A stretch of 10,117 bases of DNA from Patescibacteria group bacterium UBA4067. GTDB taxonomy: Bacteria; Patescibacteriota; Minisyncoccia; Minisyncoccales; Minisyncoccaceae. The notes beneath the pieces are model-generated. The model was not told where the DNA came from. It did no database searches and saw only the letters and a program-made list of their open reading frames with translations. The first letter of the stretch is position 1. The number at the start of each line of letters is the position of its first letter. Shown here in pieces: positions 1 through 6,192 of this stretch. The stretch spans positions 1 to 10,117 of the forward strand of contig DFZB01000071.1 in the NCBI GenBank assembly GCA_002382025.1, written 5' to 3'. The position numbers and the translations under genes were made by a program.

Positions 1-359
1 TCAACTTTTTAGGAGACCTTGTTATTACACAAGGAATCCTTGTAAAAGGAGAGCTTTTTATTGGATTTGGAAGTGTTTATATTAAATCCGGCGCCATTGT
101 TAAAGGAAACATTAATGTTAGCATTTGCGTTTATGTTGGCAAAGAAGCCAAGATTATTGGTGAAGTAAGGGCTTTTTCTGTTGAAAACAGAGGAGAAATA
201 GAAGGAAACATTGATGCTAATTTTTTTAAAAACTTTGGAACAAGCACGGGCAATGTAAATGCCAAAGCAGTTATTATTGGAGAATACGGAGTTCATAGAG
301 GACCAATAGAATCTATGTGTGTCAGAATTGATAAACAAGGAAGACATTTTGAGGCATAA
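1..359 (+). CDS. Bactofilin-like polymer-forming protein, C-terminal part
   Basis: This is the 3' end of a gene cut by the window edge; codons run in frame from base 3, giving 118 residues up to the TAA at 357-359. The translation is a chain of short beta-helix-like repeats with glycine turns and alternating hydrophobics, for example GILVKGELFIG, GAIVKGNINV, GEIEGNIDA and finally YGVHRGPIES. Repeats of the type 'G-x-(V/I)-x-G-(D/N)-I' are typical of bactofilins (DUF583), which assemble into membrane-associated filaments without a nucleotide and act in cell shape or as scaffolds. The start, and any N-terminal membrane-targeting segment, lie outside the window. The short reverse-strand ORF over the same bases is a shadow. 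An alternative is another left-handed or bactofilin-type beta-helix protein, such as an acyltransferase-like hexapeptide protein, but the repeat spacing and the end pattern favour bactofilin. Confidence 0.72.
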   Translation, partial: NFLGDLVITQGILVKGELFIGFGSVYIKSGAIVKGNINVSICVYVGKEAKIIGEVRAFSVENRGEIEGNIDANFFKNFGTSTGNVNAKAVIIGEYGVHRGPIESMCVRIDKQGRHFEA

Positions 360-372
360 AGCCTCTTTTTTT
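351..372 (+). terminator. Rho-independent terminator of the bactofilin-like gene
   Basis: A GAGGC / GCCTC stem (351-355 with 361-365) with a five-base loop ATAAA is followed by seven T (366-372). The TAA stop codon of the upstream gene lies inside the loop, so the last two sense codons form the 5' arm of the stem. Confidence 0.85.
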
Positions 373-412
373 ATAGGGTGTTGATAAAATAGTAGATTTT
401 TTTAAAAAACCT

Positions 413-427
413 TGGTATAATTATAAT
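413..427 (+). promoter_or_regulatory. Extended -10 promoter for the MscS-related gene
   Basis: TGG-TATAAT (413-421) fits an extended -10 (TGnTATAAT). A second overlapping TATAAT sits at 422-427. The -35 is weak: TAGATT at 393-398 has the right 17-base spacing but only a partial match. Transcription should start near 428-434, giving a leader of roughly 55-60 bases before the ATG at 490. Confidence 0.6.
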
Positions 428-454
428 GGTCGTTTTTAATAATTAATAATAATG

Positions 455-481
455 CCTTTATTCTTTAACAGAGAATAAGGA
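455..481 (+). promoter_or_regulatory. Leader hairpin covering the Shine-Dalgarno of the MscS-related gene
   Basis: CCTTTATTC (455-463) can pair with GAATAAGG (473-480), with one bulged T and a nine-base loop. The 3' arm contains most of AAGGA (477-481), the only clear Shine-Dalgarno in the window, placed 8 bases before the ATG at 490. Folding would hide the ribosome binding site. Whether it is regulatory is inference; the stem is AT-rich and modest. Confidence 0.4.
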
Positions 482-489
482 AAAATTAT

Positions 490-1167
490 ATGGTAGATTG
501 GACAGGTATAACCATGCTTGCCCTACAACAATCATGGGAAAACATTATTGGTTTTTTACCATTATTGTTAGGAGCAATTATTATATTCATCATTGGATGG
601 ATAATTGCTATCTGGATTGGAAAATTAGCATCTGGAATATTAGGTGCAATAAAGTTTGATAAGATATTTGAAGGAGCTGGATGGAAAGAAGCTTTTGATA
701 AAGCAGAAATCAAAGTAACACCTTCTGATTTTATTGGAGCAATAGTTAAATGGATACTGATTATAGTATTCTTAATTGTCGCTGCTGATATTTTAGGATG
801 GGTTGCTTTTGCTGCTTTATTAACAAAATTATTAGCTTGGATCCCTAATTTAGTTGTATCTATTGCTATATTTGTTGTAGCTGTTGTTTTAGCTGATATT
901 TTAGGAAAAATGGTTAAAGCATCAGTTAATAAAATGGGAGTAAGTTTAACTAATTTTCTTGGATCAGCTGTAAAATGGGCAATTTATGTATTTGCTGTGT
1001 TTGCAATTCTTTTGCAATTAGGAATTGCTGCTTCAATTGTTAATACTCTAGTTATTGGTTTTGTTGCAACACTAGTCTTATCATTTGGATTAGCTTTTGG
1101 ATTGGGAGGAAAAGAAGCTGCTGCAAGATTTATTGAAGAAGCAAAGAATAAACTTTCTGACAAATAA
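490..1167 (+). CDS. Conserved-TM-helix membrane protein, MscS-related, without the MscS beta domain
   Basis: This is a 225-residue, very hydrophobic inner-membrane protein. I see about five membrane segments (residues ~20-44, 82-103, 117-139, 160-180, 184-206) and a short charged C-terminal tail. The pattern resembles the conserved TM helix repeat (PF05552) of small MscS-type proteins, and the end of the last helix, FGLAFGLGGKEAAARFIEE, is typical of that group. The large cytosolic beta/vestibule domain of true MscS is absent, so gating by tension is not established. Residues ~24-103 and ~119-178 look like two copies of one unit: SDFIGAIVKW matches TNFLGSAVKW, and both are preceded by a proline-led helix. 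The start is supported by AAGGA at 477-481. The gene stands alone between a promoter and a terminator. Function is uncertain: a small channel or a membrane scaffold. Confidence 0.75.
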   Translation: MVDWTGITMLALQQSWENIIGFLPLLLGAIIIFIIGWIIAIWIGKLASGILGAIKFDKIFEGAGWKEAFDKAEIKVTPSDFIGAIVKWILIIVFLIVAADILGWVAFAALLTKLLAWIPNLVVSIAIFVVAVVLADILGKMVKASVNKMGVSLTNFLGSAVKWAIYVFAVFAILLQLGIAASIVNTLVIGFVATLVLSFGLAFGLGGKEAAARFIEEAKNKLSDK

Positions 1168-1182
1168 TTTTATTTACAAGGA

Positions 1183-1206
1183 GCACGCTTTAGGGCGTGT
1201 TTTTTT
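1183..1206 (+). terminator. Rho-independent terminator after the MscS-related gene
   Basis: CACGC (1184-1188) pairs with GCGTG (1195-1199) around a six-base loop, extendable by a G-U pair, followed by a run of T from 1200 to 1206. It lies 16 bases after the stop codon and just before the alaS promoter, which isolates the two units. Confidence 0.82.
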
Positions 1207-1208
1207 GT

Positions 1209-1237
1209 TTGACTGTTTTTCTGTCTTCTAGTATATT
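1209..1237 (+). promoter_or_regulatory. Sigma-70-type promoter of alaS, predicted to give a leaderless mRNA
   Basis: TTGACT (1209-1214, 5/6 to consensus), a 17-base spacer and TATATT (1232-1237, 5/6) form a strong match. Six bases then separate the -10 from the alaS ATG at 1244, so the expected +1 is the A of the ATG or a base next to it. No Shine-Dalgarno is present. A second TATAAT at 1238-1243 touches the ATG and would start transcription inside the gene, so it is less likely to be the one used. Confidence 0.72.
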
Positions 1238-1243
1238 TATAAT

Positions 1244-3034
1244 ATGACTTCAAAAGAATTAAGGGAAAAGTTTCTAGATTTTTTTAGAAAAAGGGGACAT
1301 AAGATAGTGCCTTCTTCTTCACTTTTGCCTTCTGATAAAACAGTTTTATTCACCACTGCTGGTATGCAGCAGTTTTCTTTGTATTTGTCTGGAGAAAAAG
1401 ACGTGGTTAAAGATTTTCAATCAAGACATTTAGCTTCTTGTCAAAAATGTTTTAGAACAGATGATATAGAGGAGATAGGAGATGATACTCATCATACTTT
1501 TTTTGAAATGCTTGGTAATTGGTCAATTGGTGAAGATAAAACAGGTTATTTCAAAGAAGGAGCAATTAAATATGCTTTAGATTTTTTAAAAGAAATAGGC
1601 ATAGATAAAGAAAGACTACATATCACTGTTTTTAAAGGAGATGAAATTATTCCCAAAGACGAAGAAGCAATTCAATTATGGATTGATAATGGCATTCCTA
1701 AAGAAAGAATAAGAGAATACGATAAAAAAGATAATTTTTGGGGTCCGGTTGGAAATACTGGACCATGTGGACCTTGCTCGGAGTTGCATTATGATAGAGG
1801 AGAGGAGTTTGGCTGTAAGGGACCATGTGGACCTAATTGTGAAAATTGTAAAAGATTTGTAGAAATATGGAATCTTGTTTTTATGCAATATTTTAAAAAT
1901 GAGAAAGGAGAATATGAATTATTATCTCAAACTAACATTGATACTGGTATTGGATTTGAAAGATTGATTTCTTTGTTACAGAAAAAGAATTCTAGTTATG
2001 AAACAGATATATTTGATGGTGTGATTAAAAAAATCGAACAAGCTTCTAATAAAAGATATGTAGATAATAAAAAAGAATTTAGAATTATTGCTGACCATTC
2101 TAGGTCAATAACTTTTCTTTTAAGTGAGGGCATTGTTCCTTCTAATGTTTCGCAAGGATATATTTTAAGACGACTAATTAGAAGATCAATAAGGTATTGT
2201 AAATTAATTAATTTAGATTTTAATGTTTTTTATTCTTTAATGGATCTAATTGTATGTAAGTACAAGGATATTTACCCCGAAATTTTAAATAATAATTACA
2301 ATATTGTTAAAGAAGAAGAAGAAAAGTTTAACAAAACAATTGAACTGGGTTTACAAAAAATTGAAAAACTAATTTTTAATAAAGAAAATAGAACAATAAC
2401 TGGAGAAGAAGCTTTTGATTTATATCAAAGTTATGGTTTTCCCATTGAATTAGTGGAAGAAATTGCTAATGAAAAGGATTTTATTGTTGATAAGCAAGGA
2501 TTTAACAATGCGTTAAAAAAACATCAGGATATTTCTAGAGAGGGAGCAGAAAAGAAATTTGGTGGAGTGGGTAAAGATTCAGGAGAAATGGGAGTAAAAT
2601 ATCATACAGCAACTCATTTATTACATTCTGCGTTAAGAAAAATACTAGGAGAAAATGTTAAGCAGATGGGCTCTGATATTAATAGTGAAAGATTAAGGTT
2701 TGATTTTGCTTATAATTCTAAAATGACAAAAGAAGAAATTAAAGAAGTAGAAAATATTATAAATGAAAAGATAAAAGAAGGTTTAATTGTAAAAAAAGAA
2801 GAAATGTCTCTTGACCAAGCGGTTAAAGAAGGAGCAATAGCTTTTTTTAAAGAAAAATATGGGGATAAAGTTTTTGTTTGGACTATTTATAATCCTAAAA
2901 CAGGAGAGATTTTTTCCAAAGAGGTTTGTGGAGGTCCTCATGTTGAAAACTTGAAAGATTTAGGAATGTTTGAGATAATGAAAGAAGAAAGTTCAAGTGC
3001 AGGAATTAGAAGAATAAAAGCAATATTAAAATGA
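1244..3034 (+). CDS. alaS: Alanine--tRNA ligase, reduced form lacking the beta-barrel and C-Ala domains
   Basis: This cytosolic enzyme charges tRNA-Ala with alanine using ATP and clears mischarged Ser/Gly-tRNA. The start is firm, since MTSKELREKFLDFF is the canonical AlaRS opening. Residues 1-~245 are the class II catalytic domain, with the motif 2 region FRTDDIEEIGDDTHHTFFEM (70-89), NTGPCGPCSE (171-180) and motif 3 TGIGFERL (234-241). Four cysteines at 191, 195, 199 and 202 could bind zinc. Residues ~250-440 are the tRNA-recognition helices. The editing domain follows with HTATH (H454, H458) and CGGPH (C562, H566), so the editing metal ligands are intact. At 596 residues it is far shorter than the usual ~870-880. 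The beta-barrel normally between the recognition and editing domains is reduced to about 15 residues, and the coiled coil plus DHHA1/C-Ala domain after SSAGIRRIKA is missing. The TGA stop overlaps the next ATG, so this end is not a frameshift artefact. Confidence 0.97.
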   Translation: MTSKELREKFLDFFRKRGHKIVPSSSLLPSDKTVLFTTAGMQQFSLYLSGEKDVVKDFQSRHLASCQKCFRTDDIEEIGDDTHHTFFEMLGNWSIGEDKTGYFKEGAIKYALDFLKEIGIDKERLHITVFKGDEIIPKDEEAIQLWIDNGIPKERIREYDKKDNFWGPVGNTGPCGPCSELHYDRGEEFGCKGPCGPNCENCKRFVEIWNLVFMQYFKNEKGEYELLSQTNIDTGIGFERLISLLQKKNSSYETDIFDGVIKKIEQASNKRYVDNKKEFRIIADHSRSITFLLSEGIVPSNVSQGYILRRLIRRSIRYCKLINLDFNVFYSLMDLIVCKYKDIYPEILNNNYNIVKEEEEKFNKTIELGLQKIEKLIFNKENRTITGEEAFDLYQSYGFPIELVEEIANEKDFIVDKQGFNNALKKHQDISREGAEKKFGGVGKDSGEMGVKYHTATHLLHSALRKILGENVKQMGSDINSERLRFDFAYNSKMTKEEIKEVENIINEKIKEGLIVKKEEMSLDQAVKEGAIAFFKEKYGDKVFVWTIYNPKTGEIFSKEVCGGPHVENLKDLGMFEIMKEESSSAGIRRIKAILK

Positions 3035-4257
3035 AAAAAATATATGATATTATTCCGCCCAATAAAGCGGAAGAAACTCTAAAATCAAAAAAAATTGTTG
3101 GAAAAGTTAAGGCTAAATTTAAATTTCCATTTAAGTTTATTTTTATTATTTTGATTGTTGCATTTATTTGTGGATTTTTTATGGATAGTAGGGCCGAGGT
3201 TACAATTTATCCTAGAACAGAAAGCATTAGTGGAGAAGAAATCATAATAGCTAATTCAAAACAAGGTATTGTTGATTTGGAAAGCAAAGTTATTCCAGCA
3301 GCTGTTTTTTCAAGCATTGAAAATTATAGTGATAATTATGTTGCTACAGGAGTAACAGATAAAGACATTAAAGCAAAAGGAACAGTTAGGGTTTTTAATA
3401 AATTAAGCCCTGTTCGACCATTAACTTTGATTAAAGGAACAAGGTTTCTTGATAAAGATGGTGATTTGATCTATAGGGCAGTTTCTGGTTTTACAATTCC
3501 TCAAGCAAAATTAATAGATGGAAAACTTGTTGACGGATTTATTGATATTGAGGTTGAAGCTGATGAAGCAGGGGAAAAGTATAACATTAATTCGGGAACA
3601 TTTTCAGTTCCTGGATTAGTTGGAACAGAATATTATTCTAATATTTGGGCACAGGTGATAAGTCCTTTGACAGGAGGTTTTAAATCAGAGGTAAGCGTAG
3701 TTTTAGCTAAAGACTTGGAAAATGCTCAAGCCCAATTTAAACAAAACTTTTTACAAAAAAACCAAGAAGATTTAAAAAATAGTATTCCTGATAATTATAT
3801 AATTATTGATAAATATTTTTCTAGTGGGTTTGAAAATATTATTGTAGGAGCTAAAATAGGAGAAGAGGTGGCCTCTTTTAATGTTTCAGGAACAGTTAAA
3901 ACAGAAGTAATAACTTTTAGGAAAGAAGACATAGAAATGATTTTAAATAAAGGATTGAAAGAAAAGACTTCAGAAATAAAGCAAATTGCTCCTGATAGCT
4001 TAAAATACGAATTTTTAGAAAATAATTTAAAAGAAGGTAAGATAGAAATTAAGGTTTCTTTTACAGGTAATGTTTATTGGCTTCCTGATAATAGTTTTTT
4101 GTTGCAAAGCATCTTAGGAAAAGAAATGAATTATTCTCTCTCTTTACTGGAAAATATTCCTGAAATAGAAAAAGCTGATATTAAGCTTAAGCCATTTTTT
4201 AAAACAAGTAATCCAAAAAATAAGGATAATGTTGAAATTAAACTAAATTTTAATTAA
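3031..4257 (+). CDS. Membrane-anchored baseplate-J-like protein of unknown function
   Basis: This 408-residue protein is coupled to alaS by an ATGA overlap; no Shine-Dalgarno is visible, so translation probably re-initiates. A basic cytosolic N-terminus (residues 1-33, rich in Lys) is followed by one membrane helix (about 34-51, FKFIFIILIVAFICGFFM), and the remaining ~355 residues should lie outside the membrane. The ectodomain begins with AEVTIYPRTE. At about 115-205 it has a pattern I associate with baseplate J/gp47-like domains: KAKGTVRVFN, then KGTRFLDKDG, then a 'VEADEAGEKYNINSGTF' stretch. Such anchored baseplate-J-like proteins recur in CPR genomes without any phage tail genes, and none are seen here. 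The C-terminal half is mixed alpha/beta, and I do not recognise it. A surface or envelope role is inference, and the link with alaS may be only co-transcription. Confidence 0.7.
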   Translation: MKKIYDIIPPNKAEETLKSKKIVGKVKAKFKFPFKFIFIILIVAFICGFFMDSRAEVTIYPRTESISGEEIIIANSKQGIVDLESKVIPAAVFSSIENYSDNYVATGVTDKDIKAKGTVRVFNKLSPVRPLTLIKGTRFLDKDGDLIYRAVSGFTIPQAKLIDGKLVDGFIDIEVEADEAGEKYNINSGTFSVPGLVGTEYYSNIWAQVISPLTGGFKSEVSVVLAKDLENAQAQFKQNFLQKNQEDLKNSIPDNYIIIDKYFSSGFENIIVGAKIGEEVASFNVSGTVKTEVITFRKEDIEMILNKGLKEKTSEIKQIAPDSLKYEFLENNLKEGKIEIKVSFTGNVYWLPDNSFLLQSILGKEMNYSLSLLENIPEIEKADIKLKPFFKTSNPKNKDNVEIKLNFN

Positions 4258-4281
4258 TAGTAATTTTATTTTCAATATCTC

Positions 4282-4308
4282 TTGACCAAAACGAAAAACT
4301 CTGATAAT
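4282..4308 (+). promoter_or_regulatory. Promoter of the infA-rpmJ-ribosomal protein operon
   Basis: TTGACC (4282-4287) and GATAAT (4303-4308) each match consensus at 5/6, but the spacer is 15 bases, shorter than the ideal 17. The expected start near 4315 gives a leader of about 18 bases without a Shine-Dalgarno. No terminator hairpin was found between 4258 and 4281, so read-through from alaS is also possible. Confidence 0.55.
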
Positions 4309-4332
4309 GTTTTAATATCCTAAAATTAAACA

Positions 4333-4554
4333 ATGAAAAAAGACGATAAAATAAAGAAGGAGGGGACAATAACAGAAAGTCTGCCAGATGGTTTTTTTAG
4401 AGTTAAAATTGATGAAGATGATTCTGAAATTTTAGCTCATTTAGCAGGAAAACTAAGGATATATAAAATTAAAATCCTTGCTGGAGATAAGGTTACTGTT
4501 GAAATGACTCCTTATGATAAAAGAAGAGGGAGGATTATTTTTAGAAAGAAATAA
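4333..4554 (+). CDS. infA: Translation initiation factor IF-1
   Basis: This 73-residue protein has the usual IF-1 length. It is a single S1-like OB fold that binds the 30S A site during initiation. Recognisable elements are [17 protein letters not shown] at the start of the barrel, [20 protein letters not shown] in the middle and [15 protein letters not shown] at the end; the first ~8 residues are charged (MKKDDKIK). It opens the alpha-operon cluster, as in Gram-positive bacteria, with rpmJ only 2 bases downstream. The start has no Shine-Dalgarno; it is chosen because it gives the family length and lies about 18 bases after the predicted transcription start. Confidence 0.96.
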   Translation: MKKDDKIKKEGTITESLPDGFFRVKIDEDDSEILAHLAGKLRIYKIKILAGDKVTVEMTPYDKRRGRIIFRKK

Positions 4555-4556
4555 TT

Positions 4557-4676
4557 ATGAAAGTTAGACCTTCAGTTAAAAAAATTTGTAAGGATTGTAA
4601 AATCGTCAAAAGAGAGGGTCGTATTTACGTAATTTGCAAGAAAAACCCTAAGCATAAACAAAGACAAGGTTCATAA
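4557..4676 (+). CDS. rpmJ: 50S ribosomal protein bL36
   Basis: This is a 39-residue ORF starting [20 protein letters not shown] and ending KHKQRQGS, the complete bL36 pattern. Cys11, Cys14, Cys27 and His33 form the zinc ribbon, so this is the zinc-binding (C+) form, not a zinc-independent paralogue. It is a basic protein of the 50S subunit that contacts 23S rRNA. It sits 2 bases after infA and 16 bases before rpsM, the standard order. There is no clear Shine-Dalgarno. Confidence 0.96.
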   Translation: MKVRPSVKKICKDCKIVKREGRIYVICKKNPKHKQRQGS

Positions 4677-4692
4677 TCAATATATTAAATTT

Positions 4693-5082
4693 ATGGCAAG
4701 AATTGTAGGTGTAAACATACCAGATGAAAAAATAATACATATTGGTCTCACATATATTTATGGGATTGGTTTAACTACAAGTAAAAAAATATTAGAACAA
4801 ACAAAAATTGATAAAAGAAAAAAAGTAAAAGATCTAACTCCTGACGATTTAAATGCTTTAAAACAAGTTATTGAAAAAAATTACAGAGTAGAAGGGGAAC
4901 TTAAAAGAGACATAATGACTAACGTTAAAAGATTAAAAGATATTTCTTCTTGGAGAGGATCTAGACATTCTAAGGGTTTACCAGTAAGAGGACAAACAAC
5001 AAGAATTAATAGTAGAACAGTGAGGGGTAATGTAAGAAAAACAGTTGGTTCAGGAAGAAAAGCTCCACCTTCACCTAAATAA
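4693..5082 (+). CDS. rpsM: 30S ribosomal protein uS13
   Basis: At 129 residues this is slightly longer than the E. coli protein (118). The opening MARIVGVNIPDEKIIHIGLT is canonical and fixes the start. The helix-two-turn-helix region contains YIYGIGLTTSKKIL, and the basic 16S-binding tail carries WRGSRHSKGLPVRGQTTR followed by NSRTVRG. uS13 lies in the 30S head and contacts the P-site tRNA and the B1 bridges to the 50S. The C-terminal extension ends in a proline/lysine stretch (APPSPK). A TATATT at 4681-4686 sits 6 bases before the ATG, but the matching -35 is poor, so I do not call a promoter here. Confidence 0.97.
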   Translation: MARIVGVNIPDEKIIHIGLTYIYGIGLTTSKKILEQTKIDKRKKVKDLTPDDLNALKQVIEKNYRVEGELKRDIMTNVKRLKDISSWRGSRHSKGLPVRGQTTRINSRTVRGNVRKTVGSGRKAPPSPK

Positions 5083-5090
5083 TAATTACT

Positions 5091-5540
5091 ATGGGGAAAA
5101 AACACGTTATTGCAAAAACTGAAGAAGAGATGATTAAAGAGGGCGAAGCAGTTGAAAAAGCCATGGGTAAAGATGTAAAAGTTTCAAAAACTTCTGGTAA
5201 AGAAGGTAGATTTTATATCTTTAGTTCATACAATAACACAATTATTACTTTAACTGATGATAATGGTAATGCTTTAGCATCTCGTTCTGCTGGTAGAATT
5301 GGATTTAAAGGAACAAAGAAGTCAACTCCTTTTGCTGCTTCTAAAACAGCTGAAGCAGTTGGACAAATTGCTGAAAAAATGGGAGTTAAAAAAGTTCATG
5401 TAGTTGTTAAGGGTATTGGATCTGGAAGAGATTCAGCCATAAGATCAATTGCTGGTCAGGGATTTGAAGTAATTTCAATTAAAGATGTTACTCCCGTGCC
5501 ACATAATGGATGTAGACCTAAAAAACCAAGAAGATTATAA
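5091..5540 (+). CDS. rpsK: 30S ribosomal protein uS11 with N-terminal extension
   Basis: At 149 residues it is about 20 longer than E. coli uS11. The core starts near residue 40 with GRFYIFSSYNNTIITLTD, continues through GRIGFKGTKKSTPFAASKTA and VVVKGIGSGRDSAIRSI, and ends with the conserved PHNGCRPKKPRR. uS11 forms part of the 30S platform near the mRNA exit. The extra N-terminal ~25 residues are charged and helical (KTEEEMIKEGEAVEKAMG). A similar extension is, to my knowledge, common in Parcubacteria-like uS11. It starts 8 bases after rpsM, with no Shine-Dalgarno. A later start at the internal Met near residue 25 is possible, but it would leave the gap to rpsM unusually long for this operon. 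Confidence 0.96.
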   Translation: MGKKHVIAKTEEEMIKEGEAVEKAMGKDVKVSKTSGKEGRFYIFSSYNNTIITLTDDNGNALASRSAGRIGFKGTKKSTPFAASKTAEAVGQIAEKMGVKKVHVVVKGIGSGRDSAIRSIAGQGFEVISIKDVTPVPHNGCRPKKPRRL

Positions 5541-5541
5541 T
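5513..5541 (+). promoter_or_regulatory. Candidate internal promoter at the start of rpsD
   Basis: TAGACC (5513-5518, 4/6), a 17-base spacer and TATAAT (5536-5541, 6/6) lie in the last codons of rpsK. Six bases separate the -10 from the rpsD ATG at 5548, the same geometry as the alaS promoter. The match may be chance in such AT-rich sequence, because the -35 is constrained by conserved uS11 codons. Confidence 0.35.
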
Positions 5542-5547
5542 AGTATT

Positions 5548-6177
5548 ATGGAAACAAAAAACTGTAAAATTTGTAGAAGGTTGGGAGAAAAGCTTTTCTT
5601 AAAAGGAGAAAGATGCATGTCAGCCAAATGTGCAATGATTAAAAGAGCTTTTCCACCAGGACAAAAGGCCAAAAAAAGAAGAGGGTCTCTTTCTGAATAT
5701 GGAAAAGAATTAAGAGAAAAACAGAAAATGAAAAGATGGTACAATTTAAACGAATCACAGATGAAAAAATATGTTAATGAAGTAGCAGAAAAAAGAACTA
5801 AAATTGAAAATGTTGCTGATGCCTTAGTACAAAAAATTGAAAGTAGGATTGATAATATGATTTTTCGTTTAGGTTGGGCTAAATCAAGAGCCCAAGCATC
5901 TAAATTAGTATCGCACGGTCATTTTATGGTTAACGGAAGGAAAGTTGATATTCCCTCATATGAAATTAAGATTGGAGATGTTATTTCAATAAGACCAAGT
6001 TCAACAAAAAAACAACCATTAAAAGATTTAGATTCTTTGATGAAAAACTATAAGTTGCCATCATGGATTAATTTTGATAAAGATAAAGGAGAGGGTAAAT
6101 TTATTAAAAAACCTATTGCAACTGATGTTCAGTTGCCAGTAGAAATTGCTACTCTTTTTGAGCATTATTCAAGATAA
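5548..6177 (+). CDS. rpsD: 30S ribosomal protein uS4, zinc-finger form
   Basis: This 209-residue protein is a primary 16S rRNA binder that starts assembly of the 30S body and helps form the mRNA entry tunnel. The start at 5548 gives METKNCKICRRLGEKLFLKG, the normal uS4 opening; a longer in-frame start at 5485 would overlap rpsK and add 21 unrelated residues. Cys6, Cys9, Cys23 and Cys28 (C-x2-C-x13-C-x4-C) keep the zinc finger known from Thermus-type uS4. The S4 RNA-binding domain follows at about 99-150 (SRIDNMIFRLGWAKSRAQA ... VSHGHFMVNGRKVDIPSY). In organisms where it has been studied, uS4 represses the alpha operon through the rpsM leader; I saw no matching pseudoknot here. Confidence 0.97.
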   Translation: METKNCKICRRLGEKLFLKGERCMSAKCAMIKRAFPPGQKAKKRRGSLSEYGKELREKQKMKRWYNLNESQMKKYVNEVAEKRTKIENVADALVQKIESRIDNMIFRLGWAKSRAQASKLVSHGHFMVNGRKVDIPSYEIKIGDVISIRPSSTKKQPLKDLDSLMKNYKLPSWINFDKDKGEGKFIKKPIATDVQLPVEIATLFEHYSR

Positions 6178-6186
6178 TAATATTAT
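6158..6186 (+). promoter_or_regulatory. Candidate internal promoter at the start of rpoA
   Basis: TTGAGC (6158-6163, 4/6), a 17-base spacer and TATTAT (6181-6186, 5/6) precede the rpoA ATG at 6193 by six bases, again placing the expected +1 on the start codon. The -35 lies in the end of rpsD. It is weaker than the alaS and mreB promoters, and could be chance. Confidence 0.35.
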
Positions 6187-6192
6187 ATAACT

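Noticed and set aside
9..347. Minus-strand ORF of 112 codons at the left edge
   Set aside because: It is antisense to the bactofilin-like reading frame, which has clear family repeats. The antisense product is Asn/Ser/Phe low complexity and has no initiation signals.
1676..1888. Short antisense ORFs within alaS, rpsM, rpsD, rplQ and mreB
   Set aside because: All lie opposite well-supported conserved genes and show no coherent protein features.
3032..3034. Possible UGA recoding (UGA=Gly, as in Gracilibacteria/SR1)
   Set aside because: The alaS UGA sits in a normal ATGA overlap at a natural domain end, and no conserved glycine in any gene is encoded by UGA.
3031..4257. Prophage or contractile injection system suggested by the baseplate-J-like domain
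   Set aside because: No tail, sheath, tube or other phage genes are nearby, and the protein has an N-terminal membrane anchor unlike phage baseplate proteins.
4681..4692. Leaderless promoter at rpsM (TATATT six bases before the ATG)
   Set aside because: The -10 fits, but no acceptable -35 exists at 16-18 bases; the nearest, AAGACA, is 14 bases away. In AT-rich gaps such -10 matches are expected by chance.
5485..5547. Upstream ATG giving a 230-residue uS4
   Set aside because: The added 21 residues overlap the conserved uS11 C-terminus in another frame and match nothing in uS4; the ATG at 5548 gives the canonical opening.
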